Of a DNA stretch of 64,000 nucleotides, positions 1 to 7,132 are shown piece after piece. The position numbers and the translations under genes were made by a program. The notes under the pieces are model-generated. The model was not told the DNA's origin. It saw nothing but the letters and a program-made list of their open reading frames with translations, and did no database searches. The stretch's first letter is position 1. The number at the start of each line of letters is the position of its first letter. This DNA is from Bacillota bacterium. Lineage in GTDB: Bacteria > Bacillota > Clostridia > Acetivibrionales > DSM-1351. Location: positions 62,001-126,000 of the forward strand of contig JAEWMS010000085.1 in assembly GCA_023393115.1 (NCBI GenBank), read 5' to 3'.

Positions 1-442
1 AACCAACTAAAAATGCAGACGCCAGTGTGGTTGCCTCGATTGCAATCCACATAACACCCATATTCTGTGTAGTCAATGCCAATATCATTGACAATAAAAA
101 TGCATTGGATAAGCTATAAAATAATTTGAGTTTATTTAGTGAAATCACTTTTCTTTTGAGTTCTTCCCCAAAGTAACTTATGGAATAAAGTGATACTAGA
201 AAAAAAGCCAAGGTAGTTATAAATAATATGTATACACTCAACGAATCAATATAAAATATATCCTTAAAAAAACCATCTGAAACAATCGCCTTGGAATTGT
301 TTACCTTATAGAGGGCCAGTACCGACATTACCAGTAATGCCAACGCAGAGACAAGATTGGTTAAGTGGATAATTAATTTACTTTTATTTGTCCAGACTAA
401 TCCGGCCGCTATTGCAGGAATAGCTAAGAATGCTAAATTCAT
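1..442 (-). CDS. hyfF: Hydrogenase-4 component F-like membrane subunit (5' part only)
   Basis: This is the N-terminal 147 codons of a proton-pumping antiporter-like subunit (NuoL/M/N superfamily) of a membrane-bound group-4 hydrogenase; the rest lies beyond the left edge. The translation is hydrophobic, with about four membrane segments, and contains GVMWIAIEATTLASAFLV, a segment typical of HyfF proteins near the functional Glu in transmembrane helix 5. The ATG at 442 is preceded by GGAGG with a 5-nt spacing; the ATG at 447 is too close to that site. It is the fourth gene of a run in the order hyfB-hyfC-hyfE-hyfF, as in formate hydrogenlyase-type complexes. The hydrogenase catalytic subunits are expected just outside the window. 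Family assignment is firm; whether the complex couples to formate or ferredoxin cannot be told here. Confidence 0.85.
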   Translation of the reverse strand, partial: MNLAFLAIPAIAAGLVWTNKSKLIIHLTNLVSALALLVMSVLALYKVNNSKAIVSDGFFKDIFYIDSLSVYILFITTLAFFLVSLYSISYFGEELKRKVISLNKLKLFYSLSNAFLLSMILALTTQNMGVMWIAIEATTLASAFLVG

Positions 443-505
443 TTCATCCTCCAGATACATTTTAACCTTAAAGTTTAGCTTATCATCCCTTTAGGTTTTG
501 CTCTT

Positions 506-1168
506 TTATCCCTTTAAGTTGTTTAGTTTATTTATATCAATAGATTCAAAAGTGTGATTAATTTTAAATACAAAAATACCCATAATTATGAATGCAGTCA
601 GTAAATCAAAGAAAAGACCAAGCTCAACAATCATTGGCATTCCCTCAGTTGTCAGCATGGCAGCCAGGAACAATCCGTTTTCTATCACAAGGAAGCCTAT
701 AATCTGACCGATCGCCTTTTTTCTGCTTATCATAAAGAATAAACCCAGGAGTACAACTGAAAAAGAATATACTAAATAGTTTTTAGCATCATTATTGGTT
801 ATTCCCTGGATATTGTACATTATATACCAGCTTAAAACTACCAATCCGCAGCAAATAATCATTGAGAGAGGTATATTTATAAAGAAGTCTTTTTCTACCT
901 TGTACTCAACCTTATCTACCGTTCTCTTCATATATCTCGGAATCACAATTACTTTAAATACAACAATTAACACAAACATAATAATAACTTCGTCAAATTC
1001 TTTGGAAACCACCATTTCTCTTACCGAAACCAGCAGAGAAATTCCAGCCAGAAGAATTGACTGAAATCTGAAGGTAGGTATATAGGAATTTTGACGTTTG
1101 TTTGCTATCAAAGCAAAAGCTGAAATCAACATTAATATTGATAATAGGTTTAATGCATTATGATACAT
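506..1168 (-). CDS. hyfE: Hydrogenase-4 component E-like membrane subunit
   Basis: This 220-residue integral membrane protein has about six or seven hydrophobic helices and resembles HyfE/NuoK-like small subunits of group-4 hydrogenases, which sit in the proton-translocating membrane arm. The segment IGQIIGFLVIENGLFLAA, with its buried Glu, is the recognisable NuoK/HyfE signature. The ATG at 1168 is chosen because AGGAG lies 7 nt upstream of it; a GTG two codons earlier would sit on top of the ribosome site. It lies between hyfC and hyfF, with short spacers on both sides, so the genes are almost certainly co-transcribed. Confidence 0.85.
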   Translation of the reverse strand: MYHNALNLLSILMLISAFALIANKRQNSYIPTFRFQSILLAGISLLVSVREMVVSKEFDEVIIMFVLIVVFKVIVIPRYMKRTVDKVEYKVEKDFFINIPLSMIICCGLVVLSWYIMYNIQGITNNDAKNYLVYSFSVVLLGLFFMISRKKAIGQIIGFLVIENGLFLAAMLTTEGMPMIVELGLFFDLLTAFIIMGIFVFKINHTFESIDINKLNNLKG

Positions 1169-1209
1169 AAACACACTCCTTGAATTTTGACCGATTATAA
1201 ATATCCTTT

Positions 1210-2148
1210 CTATTTTAGGATAAAGCCGGTTAAAAATCCTAATATAGAAATAACCAGAGCAATTACAGCAAAGTTAGGTATACTGTAAAGCCTGAATTTA
1301 ACAGTATTTAATTCAACAAATCCAACCAGGATAGTAATGACCAGTACCTTAACAAGAAAAACTCCCAGTGCTAAAAATACATTTTCAATATTAAACCCTA
1401 TTGGAAACAATATATTGGCCATAAAGGTCATAAAAACCAACTGCTTGATATAATTACCCATTTCAATTAATGCCAGATGCCTTCCCGAATACTCAAGGAC
1501 CATCGCTTCATGAATCATGGTAAGCTCCAGATGTGTTGAGGGATCATCCACAGGAATTCTGGAGGACTCGGCAATCAAAATAAGTAGCATACTTGCAAAA
1601 AGCAATATATTCATGGGCGTAAAAGCAGTCTCTGAATGACTTGCCACGAAGCTGTAAATTGAATTTACGTTTGTGGAAGCGATTCCAGCTCTTGCACTGA
1701 CAGTAATTATTACAATAAATAATGACGGTTCAATAAGTGCCGACACAAGTAGCTCTCTGCTGCTTCCCATTCCCCCGAAGGTACTTGCTGTATCAAGTCC
1801 GGCCAAAGTCATAAATACACGTCCGGCTACGAAAAGGTACACAATAATCAGCAAGTCGGTATAAAAAGAGAAACCAACTAAGCCGCGTAGTATTGGTAAA
1901 CAGCTTACTGCAGCCACTGACGTTATAAAGTAGACATATGGTGCAATATTATATATCCATGAAGCTGTTGTTGAAACAACCAAATCTTTCTTAAACAACT
2001 TTAATAAATCGTTATAGGGCTGAAAAACTGAAGCACCTACTCTGTGCTGCACCTTAGCCTTCATTTTACGGATAACTCCTGTAAAAAATGGAGCTATTAA
2101 TATAGTAATTATAATTTGTAAAAAAAGTTTCAAAATTGATACTAACAT
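1210..2148 (-). CDS. hyfC: Hydrogenase-4 component C / NuoH-like membrane subunit
   Basis: This 312-residue protein belongs to the NuoH/HyfC family, the membrane subunit that anchors the hydrophilic catalytic module and forms the entry of the quinone- or proton-channel region. Eight or so membrane helices are evident. Family marks include QHRVGASVFQPYNDLLKLFKK near residues 35-55 and the acidic stretch SSRIPVDDPSTHLELTMIHE near residues 195-215, both conserved in HyfC/EchB proteins. AGAGGG precedes the ATG by 7 nt. It lies 45 nt downstream of hyfB in the same operon. Confidence 0.9.
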   Translation of the reverse strand: MLVSILKLFLQIIITILIAPFFTGVIRKMKAKVQHRVGASVFQPYNDLLKLFKKDLVVSTTASWIYNIAPYVYFITSVAAVSCLPILRGLVGFSFYTDLLIIVYLFVAGRVFMTLAGLDTASTFGGMGSSRELLVSALIEPSLFIVIITVSARAGIASTNVNSIYSFVASHSETAFTPMNILLFASMLLILIAESSRIPVDDPSTHLELTMIHEAMVLEYSGRHLALIEMGNYIKQLVFMTFMANILFPIGFNIENVFLALGVFLVKVLVITILVGFVELNTVKFRLYSIPNFAVIALVISILGFLTGFILK

Positions 2149-2193
2149 TACTAAACCCTCTTGTTTGTATTTATTTGGCTATATTCATTTGAA

Positions 2194-4263
2194 TTAAGGC
2201 GTAATAAAGCAATAATACAACAACATTAAAACAAGAACGCAGAAGAAATACGTTAAATATGCATGTATACTTCCTGTTTGTATTTTAAATCTCGTTTTTC
2301 TTGAGAAATTAATAATAGCCAGAATAAATGGTTTATATAAATATTTCTCAATAACTTTTTCAGTAGAAAGTGTATAATTGGCCTTCTTTACGAAATATGG
2401 ACCTGACCCATCAGTAATATCCAAATCTCTATTGGGCTTAAAAAGTCCTCTGAAGATAATGCGCACTGATTTTGAAAAACCTATAGCCGAATACTGCATT
2501 TTTGGAGTCAATTCAGTAAATCCACAGTCCCAGGTATTATATTTTTGAACCGATGTCCTTTTTCTCAAAAATAGAACAATTATAACCATCAAGCAAGCCA
2601 GTGCAAGTATAAATACTGCAAGCATACTGAAAGAAATACTCATCTCGTTGTTATTCACAGGATAATGCAGGAATTTCGATAATGACCAGTCTGTTGACAG
2701 CAACTTAAGATTTACTAATTCTCCTGAAACATTATCTATTAATTTTATAACAGTCTTGAACCCTATGCCGGGTACAATACATAATATAGAAGCTATTGCA
2801 AGTGCAGTAAGCATAGGTTTTTCAGGTTCTTTGGCATTTTCAGCTTCAGGACTTCGGGGCATACCCAGAAAAGATATTCCAAAAAGCTTGACATAGCTGA
2901 ATACAACCAGAGCACCAGTAATGGCTAGACAAGCAGCAACAATAACAAATAAAATTACCATTGAGAAATTACCGGAAGGTACAAACCATAGGATACTGTT
3001 TACAATTGATTGAAAAATCAAATATTCACTGGCAAAACCGTTAAAAGGCGGAACCGCCGAAACTGCCAAACATCCTATGAAAACAAACACTGCTGCAATG
3101 GGCATCTTTTTTATAAGTCCACCGAGCTTCTCCATATTTCTGGTACCAGTAACATAACGAATAGCACCCGCACCCATAAATAACAGGGATTTAAAGAGAG
3201 CATGATTTAGTGTATGAAGCAATACTACCGTGAGAGCCAAGGATAGTAAGAAGTCATTTCCTGAGGCTCTTGCAATAAGCGTAATTCCAATACCACAGAA
3301 AATAATACCCATGTTCTCAATACTTGAATAAGAAAGCAGTCTCTTTATATTTATAGTTGAGGCTACCGAATAAGCTATTCCGAAAACAGCTGATATTGTT
3401 CCGATTATAAGGGTTACTACTCCCCACCACATTGCATTATCAGGTAAAACATAAAATGTAATTCTCAGCAGTCCATAAATGGACATCTTTTTCATAACTG
3501 CAGACATAATAGCAGCAACATTACTTGGAGCTTCAGTATAAGCATATGGAAGCCATATGTGCATTGGAATTATTCCTGCTTTTGTACCAAAGCCTATAAG
3601 TAAGAATATATATATCAAGTTTGAATAGTTCTTTGGAATTAATGAGGAATTGACAGCAGACAATTCAAAGCTTTTAGTGAAATATGCAATAAGAAGAAAT
3701 GCCAACGTTATAAAAGCTGTACCGGCATATGTCATTATTATGTAGGTTTTACCAGCCCGCTGAACTTCATCCTTTTCATGTTCATATATAACCAGAAAAT
3801 ATGATATCAATGACATCAATTCCCAAAATACCAGAAATAATAGGATATTGTTACTAGTGGACAAAATAACCATAGATAGGATAAAGAGATTATATAAAGC
3901 CCCGAATACACCGACGTTTTTATTATTGAAAAAACGCTTCATATATGTCAAAGAATATATTGATACAACTAAAGTTACAATTCCTATGAGAAGAAGAAAG
4001 AAAGCAGATAAGTTATCAATTTTAAACTTAAAGCTCATAAAAGGAATGTTATTATTTAAATTGAAAGAAATATTCAGATCATCTGCAGAGTATAGTTTGT
4101 ATACCATGGATAAGCTCAGTAAAATTCCTGCAGCTATTGAAAAAATGTTAGAAGTAAAATTCGAAATTTTGGGTTTTGAGTATGTAGCTAATGAAGAGAG
4201 TGATCCTGTAATATATAATGCGACACATATTATGAAACTTGTAGTCAAGTAACTTGCTGACAT
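2194..4263 (-). CDS. hyfB: Hydrogenase-4 component B-like proton-translocating subunit
   Basis: This 689-residue antiporter-like subunit (NuoL/M family, proton_antipo_M domain) is the first gene of the hydrogenase membrane module. It shows about 15 hydrophobic helices. The conserved Glu-bearing segment LVFWELMSLISYFLV lies around residues 140-160, and histidine/lysine-bearing helices follow (for example the MHIWLPYAYTEAPS segment near 235-250). Length matches HyfB (about 670 aa). The ATG has GGAGG 10 nt upstream. The promoter should lie in 4264-4392, where nothing else is coded. The operon probably makes a ferredoxin- or formate-linked H2-evolving, ion-pumping complex; the coupling partner is inferred, not seen. 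Confidence 0.9.
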   Translation of the reverse strand: MSASYLTTSFIICVALYITGSLSSLATYSKPKISNFTSNIFSIAAGILLSLSMVYKLYSADDLNISFNLNNNIPFMSFKFKIDNLSAFFLLLIGIVTLVVSIYSLTYMKRFFNNKNVGVFGALYNLFILSMVILSTSNNILLFLVFWELMSLISYFLVIYEHEKDEVQRAGKTYIIMTYAGTAFITLAFLLIAYFTKSFELSAVNSSLIPKNYSNLIYIFLLIGFGTKAGIIPMHIWLPYAYTEAPSNVAAIMSAVMKKMSIYGLLRITFYVLPDNAMWWGVVTLIIGTISAVFGIAYSVASTINIKRLLSYSSIENMGIIFCGIGITLIARASGNDFLLSLALTVVLLHTLNHALFKSLLFMGAGAIRYVTGTRNMEKLGGLIKKMPIAAVFVFIGCLAVSAVPPFNGFASEYLIFQSIVNSILWFVPSGNFSMVILFVIVAACLAITGALVVFSYVKLFGISFLGMPRSPEAENAKEPEKPMLTALAIASILCIVPGIGFKTVIKLIDNVSGELVNLKLLSTDWSLSKFLHYPVNNNEMSISFSMLAVFILALACLMVIIVLFLRKRTSVQKYNTWDCGFTELTPKMQYSAIGFSKSVRIIFRGLFKPNRDLDITDGSGPYFVKKANYTLSTEKVIEKYLYKPFILAIINFSRKTRFKIQTGSIHAYLTYFFCVLVLMLLYYCFITP

Positions 4264-4392
4264 GAATCAAATACCTCCAAGGCTATAAAAGCTTGATTAA
4301 CACAGCATCTATAATACTACCGCAGTATGTAAATGTCAAATAAACGTGAGAAAATAAGTAATTTTGTCAAAAACACGAGAGAAACTACTCAT

Positions 4393-4689
4393 TTACTGTT
4401 CATTTATTGGTATTAATATTGAGGTATTAGCAACCAACAAGCTTGATTTCATATTATTTATCTTTTTAATATTGTATATGTACTCCCTGATATCGCAGCT
4501 GTCATCGCCGTACTGTTCGGCTATGGACCATAAAGTATCTCCGGATTGAACAGTAACAGTCATATACTCAGGTTCTGAATAACCTGAAACGTTGGCTGTA
4601 TATGCTACAATAAATACAATAAGAGAAATAAAAAATATACAACTGAAAAATCTTGTTCTATTCTTTAGTATATATCTTCTTTTATTCAT
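4393..4689 (-). CDS. yneA: YneA-like LysM protein, SOS-induced cell-division inhibitor
   Basis: The product is a 98-residue membrane-anchored protein with a basic N-terminus, one transmembrane segment at about residues 14-32 and a single LysM domain at about 42-93 (VQSGDTLWSIAEQYGD is the classic LysM start). Size, topology and divergent placement next to lexA match Bacillus YneA, which delays division during the SOS response. The ATG at 4689 has GGAGG 6 nt upstream. A longer reading frame to 4749 exists but would run through two LexA operators, so it is rejected. Orthology to YneA is inferred from context and architecture, since LysM domains alone are not specific. Confidence 0.75.
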   Translation of the reverse strand: MNKRRYILKNRTRFFSCIFFISLIVFIVAYTANVSGYSEPEYMTVTVQSGDTLWSIAEQYGDDSCDIREYIYNIKKINNMKSSLLVANTSILIPINEQ

Positions 4690-4700
4690 AACTGACCTCC

Positions 4701-4714
4701 CGAACACTTGTTCT
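4701..4714. promoter_or_regulatory. LexA box 1 (yneA leader)
   Basis: CGAACACTTGTTCT matches the Gram-positive LexA operator CGAAC-N4-GTTCN. It lies between the predicted yneA promoter and its start codon, where bound LexA would block transcription. Confidence 0.85.
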
Positions 4715-4720
4715 ATATAC

Positions 4721-4749
4721 ATTATCGAACATTTGTTCCTATTTGTCAA
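4721..4749 (-). promoter_or_regulatory. Predicted sigma-A promoter of yneA
   Basis: On the minus strand, TTGACA (4749-4744), a 17-nt spacer and GATAAT (4726-4721) form a good housekeeping promoter. LexA box 2 fills the spacer. Confidence 0.7.
4726..4739. promoter_or_regulatory. LexA box 2
   Basis: CGAACATTTGTTCC, a near-perfect Gram-positive SOS box, sits between the -35 and -10 of the yneA promoter and upstream of the lexA promoter. Confidence 0.9.
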
Positions 4750-4767
4750 TACTGTTTTCTATTTTTT

Positions 4768-4781
4768 CGAACATTCGTTTG
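4768..4781. promoter_or_regulatory. LexA box 3 (lexA promoter)
   Basis: CGAACATTCGTTTG overlaps the -35 hexamer of the lexA promoter, so LexA should repress its own gene. It differs by one base from the box at 59584-59597. Confidence 0.85.
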
Positions 4782-4807
4782 CTATTTGGAATTTTATATG
4801 CTATACT
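4779..4807 (+). promoter_or_regulatory. Predicted sigma-A promoter of lexA
   Basis: TTGCTA (4779-4784), a 17-nt spacer and TATACT (4802-4807) form a promoter 32 nt upstream of the lexA ATG. The first three bases of the -35 are shared with LexA box 3. Confidence 0.75.
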
Positions 4808-4839
4808 AACCTTGTTAATACATAATCTAGGAGGCTTTT

Positions 4840-5493
4840 ATGGCTAAAAAGAACTCTACTAAGCAGCAGGAAATTCTTGACTATGTTAATAAATGCGTAT
4901 ATGAAAATGGTTATCCTCCATCAGTCAGAGAGATTTGCGCTGCTGTTGGTTTTAAGTCTACCTCGACTGTTCACGCCTATCTTCAAAAACTAAATGATAG
5001 CGGTGTACTTCAAAAGGACCCTACTAAACCGAGAGCAATTAAAATAGTAAATAATTTAAATAAACCTTCAAAAGCAGTCGGCAATGCTCAAAAGGAAGGC
5101 TATTTTACCACCCGTGAAATGGTTGAAGTACCCGTCGTCGGTAAGGTTGCAGCAGGTCAGCCCATTCTTGCAGTTGAAAATATTACCGATACCTTTCCTC
5201 TGCCTGTAGACTTTGTTCAAAACAGTAATGCTTTTATGCTTAGAATACAGGGTGACAGTATGATTGAAGCCGGTATTCTTAATAATGATTTTGTTTTGGT
5301 AAGACAGCAGTCTACAGCAAATAATGGAGACATTATAGTTGCCCTTCTGGGAGACGAAGCAACGTGTAAGACTTTTTTCAAGGAAAAGGATCATATCAGA
5401 TTACAGCCTGAGAACAGCAGACTTGAGCCTATCATAGTCAAAGAAGATGTTTCTATCATCGGTAAAGTCATTGGTGTCTTCAGACGGATGTAG
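4840..5493 (+). CDS. lexA: LexA, SOS-response repressor / self-cleaving protease
   Basis: This 217-residue protein is the transcriptional repressor of the SOS regulon. Residues 1-70 form the winged helix DNA-binding domain (SVREICAAVGFKSTSTVHAY). The C-terminal S24 peptidase domain carries the Ala105-Gly106 cleavage bond (VAAGQPILA), catalytic Ser140 (GDSMIEAG) and Lys177 (ATCKTFF). All residues needed for RecA-stimulated self-cleavage are therefore present. TAGGAGG precedes the ATG. It is divergent from the yneA-like gene, and its own promoter carries LexA box 3, so it is autoregulated. Confidence 0.97.
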   Translation: MAKKNSTKQQEILDYVNKCVYENGYPPSVREICAAVGFKSTSTVHAYLQKLNDSGVLQKDPTKPRAIKIVNNLNKPSKAVGNAQKEGYFTTREMVEVPVVGKVAAGQPILAVENITDTFPLPVDFVQNSNAFMLRIQGDSMIEAGILNNDFVLVRQQSTANNGDIIVALLGDEATCKTFFKEKDHIRLQPENSRLEPIIVKEDVSIIGKVIGVFRRM

Positions 5494-5496
5494 TTA

Positions 5497-5530
5497 TTAG
5501 AAGTTAGATGTTAGATGTTGGATGTTGGAA
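5497..5530 (+). repeat. 7-bp tandem array (TTRGAWG type), just after lexA
   Basis: Five consecutive heptamers start 3 nt after the lexA stop codon: TTAGAAG, TTAGATG, TTAGATG, TTGGATG, TTGGAAT. Weaker units continue to about 5550 (TTATATG, TTAGTCT). The same unit occurs seven times at 62671-62719 on the other strand. Confidence 0.8.
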
Positions 5531-5556
5531 TTTCAGAAGTTATATGTTAGTCTAAA

Positions 5557-5591
5557 AAACTCCCATTACAATAAAGTAATAATGGGAGTTT
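5557..5591. terminator. Bidirectional intrinsic terminator between lexA and hfq
   Basis: A perfect 12-bp stem (AAACTCCCATTA / TAATGGGAGTTT) has an 11-nt loop. Read on the minus strand it is followed by TTTTTT, so it should end the miaB-to-hfq transcript well; on the plus strand the U-run is weaker. Confidence 0.8.
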
Positions 5592-5730
5592 AATATTTAC
5601 TCATTTGGTTATTTGCCATCAAATATATAGTTTACGCCGAGACCTCAGATAATTCCTGATTCATACAGAATACAGTGCCTCGTCAAACGCTTTTTTGAAT
5701 ATATGCGTTTTAAACTATGTAAAGCCTGAT

Positions 5731-5973
5731 TTATTCCTTTGTCTGTTCGTTAAATATCAGGTTAACAACTTTCATAGGGCTTATTGTTGATATTGCATGC
5801 TTGTAAACAAGCTGCTGCTTACCGTCACTGTCAAGAACAACTGTAAAATTGTCAAAACCCTTAACCATTCCCTTTAATTGAAATCCATTAGTCAGATATA
5901 TAGTAACAGCTATATGCTCTTTTCTGACCTGATTTAAAAAAATGTCCTGCAAATTGATAGTATTCTTTACCAA
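5731..5973 (-). CDS. hfq: RNA chaperone Hfq
   Basis: This 80-residue Sm-like protein forms hexameric rings that bind A-rich and U-rich RNA. The Sm1 motif (FQLKGMVKGFDNFTVVLDS) lies at about residues 31-50 and the Sm2 motif (YKHAISTISP) at about 57-66, with the Gln-8-equivalent near LQDIFLNQ. It follows miaA at 155 nt, the same neighbour order as in most bacteria, and precedes a strong terminator, so it is probably the last gene of the mutS-mutL-miaA-hfq transcript. Confidence 0.95.
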   Translation of the reverse strand: MVKNTINLQDIFLNQVRKEHIAVTIYLTNGFQLKGMVKGFDNFTVVLDSDGKQQLVYKHAISTISPMKVVNLIFNEQTKE

Positions 5974-6128
5974 AGTAAATCCTCTCCTTTGTTTTATATA
6001 TAATTCTCTGGCTTATCCATATATGGATAGCACTCTATGTACCCCAAAATCAATTAAATTGAACGATGAAGACATAACTTAACTTAATTTTACTAGATTA
6101 TACCAGCAGATGCAATAAGAATAAAGTA

Positions 6129-7082
6129 CTAAAAACCCGTAAGCTGCGTACTATGGCTTCTTATGTAGGTAATAACCGTTTCAACAATATTATTAGTATT
6201 TCCAGAATTATCTATACTAAACCATTTAATTTCATTGATTCTTTTAAACCATGTGATTTGTCTTTTGGCATATCTTCGTGAATCCCGCTTGATAATTTCT
6301 ATTGCTTCCTCAAGTGTGATTTCATTTCTCAGGTAGCTTAATATTTCCTTGTAGCCTATTCCCTGCATTGATGTAATAGAATCGGCGTAGCCTGTTTCTA
6401 CCAGTCTCTCAACCTCTTGTACAAGACCGGCTTCAAGCATCATATCCACTCTTTTGTTAATTCTTTCATATAGTTTTTCCCGGTCCCAGGCAAGTCCTAT
6501 GAGAATAAACTTATATTTTGGAGGAACTTCCCTTGACTTGTCATTATGATAGCTAATAGGTTTCTGTGTCTGGTAGTATACCTCAAGAGCCCTGATTACA
6601 CGCTTGACATTGTTAGGATGAATGTTCTGTGCTGCTAAAGGATCAACCTGTTTCAGTTTGTCATGTATAAACCCCGGTCCTTTTTCTTCTGCTTCCCTGC
6701 TCAACTGCTCCCTGAGTTCCCAGTCACTTTCTGTCTCACTGAAATTGATATTATTTATCAGTGAACTGATGTATAGTCCTGTTCCCCCTACAACAATAGG
6801 CTGCTTCCCCTTATTGAAAATTTCTTCAATATATTTTTCAGCTAAAGCCTTGAATTTTACAACATTAAATTCTTCACTGGGCAATAGTTCGTCAATCAGA
6901 TAATGCTTTATACCCTGCATTTCTGCTTCAGTTGGTTTTGCAGTTCCTATATCCATATATTTATATACCTGCATGGAGTCTGCTGAAATTATTTCACCGT
7001 TAAGCCGTTTTGCAAGCTCTATGGACAGATTTGTCTTACCGGAAGCAGTTGGCCCTGCTATTACTATTACTTCCTTCATCAT
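6129..7082 (-). CDS. miaA: tRNA dimethylallyltransferase MiaA
   Basis: The enzyme adds an isopentenyl group from DMAPP to N6 of A37 in tRNAs that read codons starting with U. The 317-residue protein begins with a P-loop, GPTASGKT (residues 10-17), followed by ISADSMQVYKYMDIGTAKP, the DMAPP/tRNA-binding signature, and QGIGYKEI near residue 240. The start could be either of two adjacent ATGs (7082 or 7079); AAGGA lies just upstream. MiaB, encoded at 12594-14024, acts on the MiaA product, so the two steps of ms2i6A synthesis are encoded in one gene string. Confidence 0.96.
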   Translation of the reverse strand: MMKEVIVIAGPTASGKTNLSIELAKRLNGEIISADSMQVYKYMDIGTAKPTEAEMQGIKHYLIDELLPSEEFNVVKFKALAEKYIEEIFNKGKQPIVVGGTGLYISSLINNINFSETESDWELREQLSREAEEKGPGFIHDKLKQVDPLAAQNIHPNNVKRVIRALEVYYQTQKPISYHNDKSREVPPKYKFILIGLAWDREKLYERINKRVDMMLEAGLVQEVERLVETGYADSITSMQGIGYKEILSYLRNEITLEEAIEIIKRDSRRYAKRQITWFKRINEIKWFSIDNSGNTNNIVETVITYIRSHSTQLTGF

Positions 7083-7132
7083 TTATCCTTTTCCTTATTA
7101 TACGTTCTCTCGAGTATTTACCCTTTTACTAA

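Noticed and set aside
4690..4749. Longer start for the LysM protein
   Set aside because: The extension would cross two LexA operators and the yneA promoter and lacks a ribosome site.
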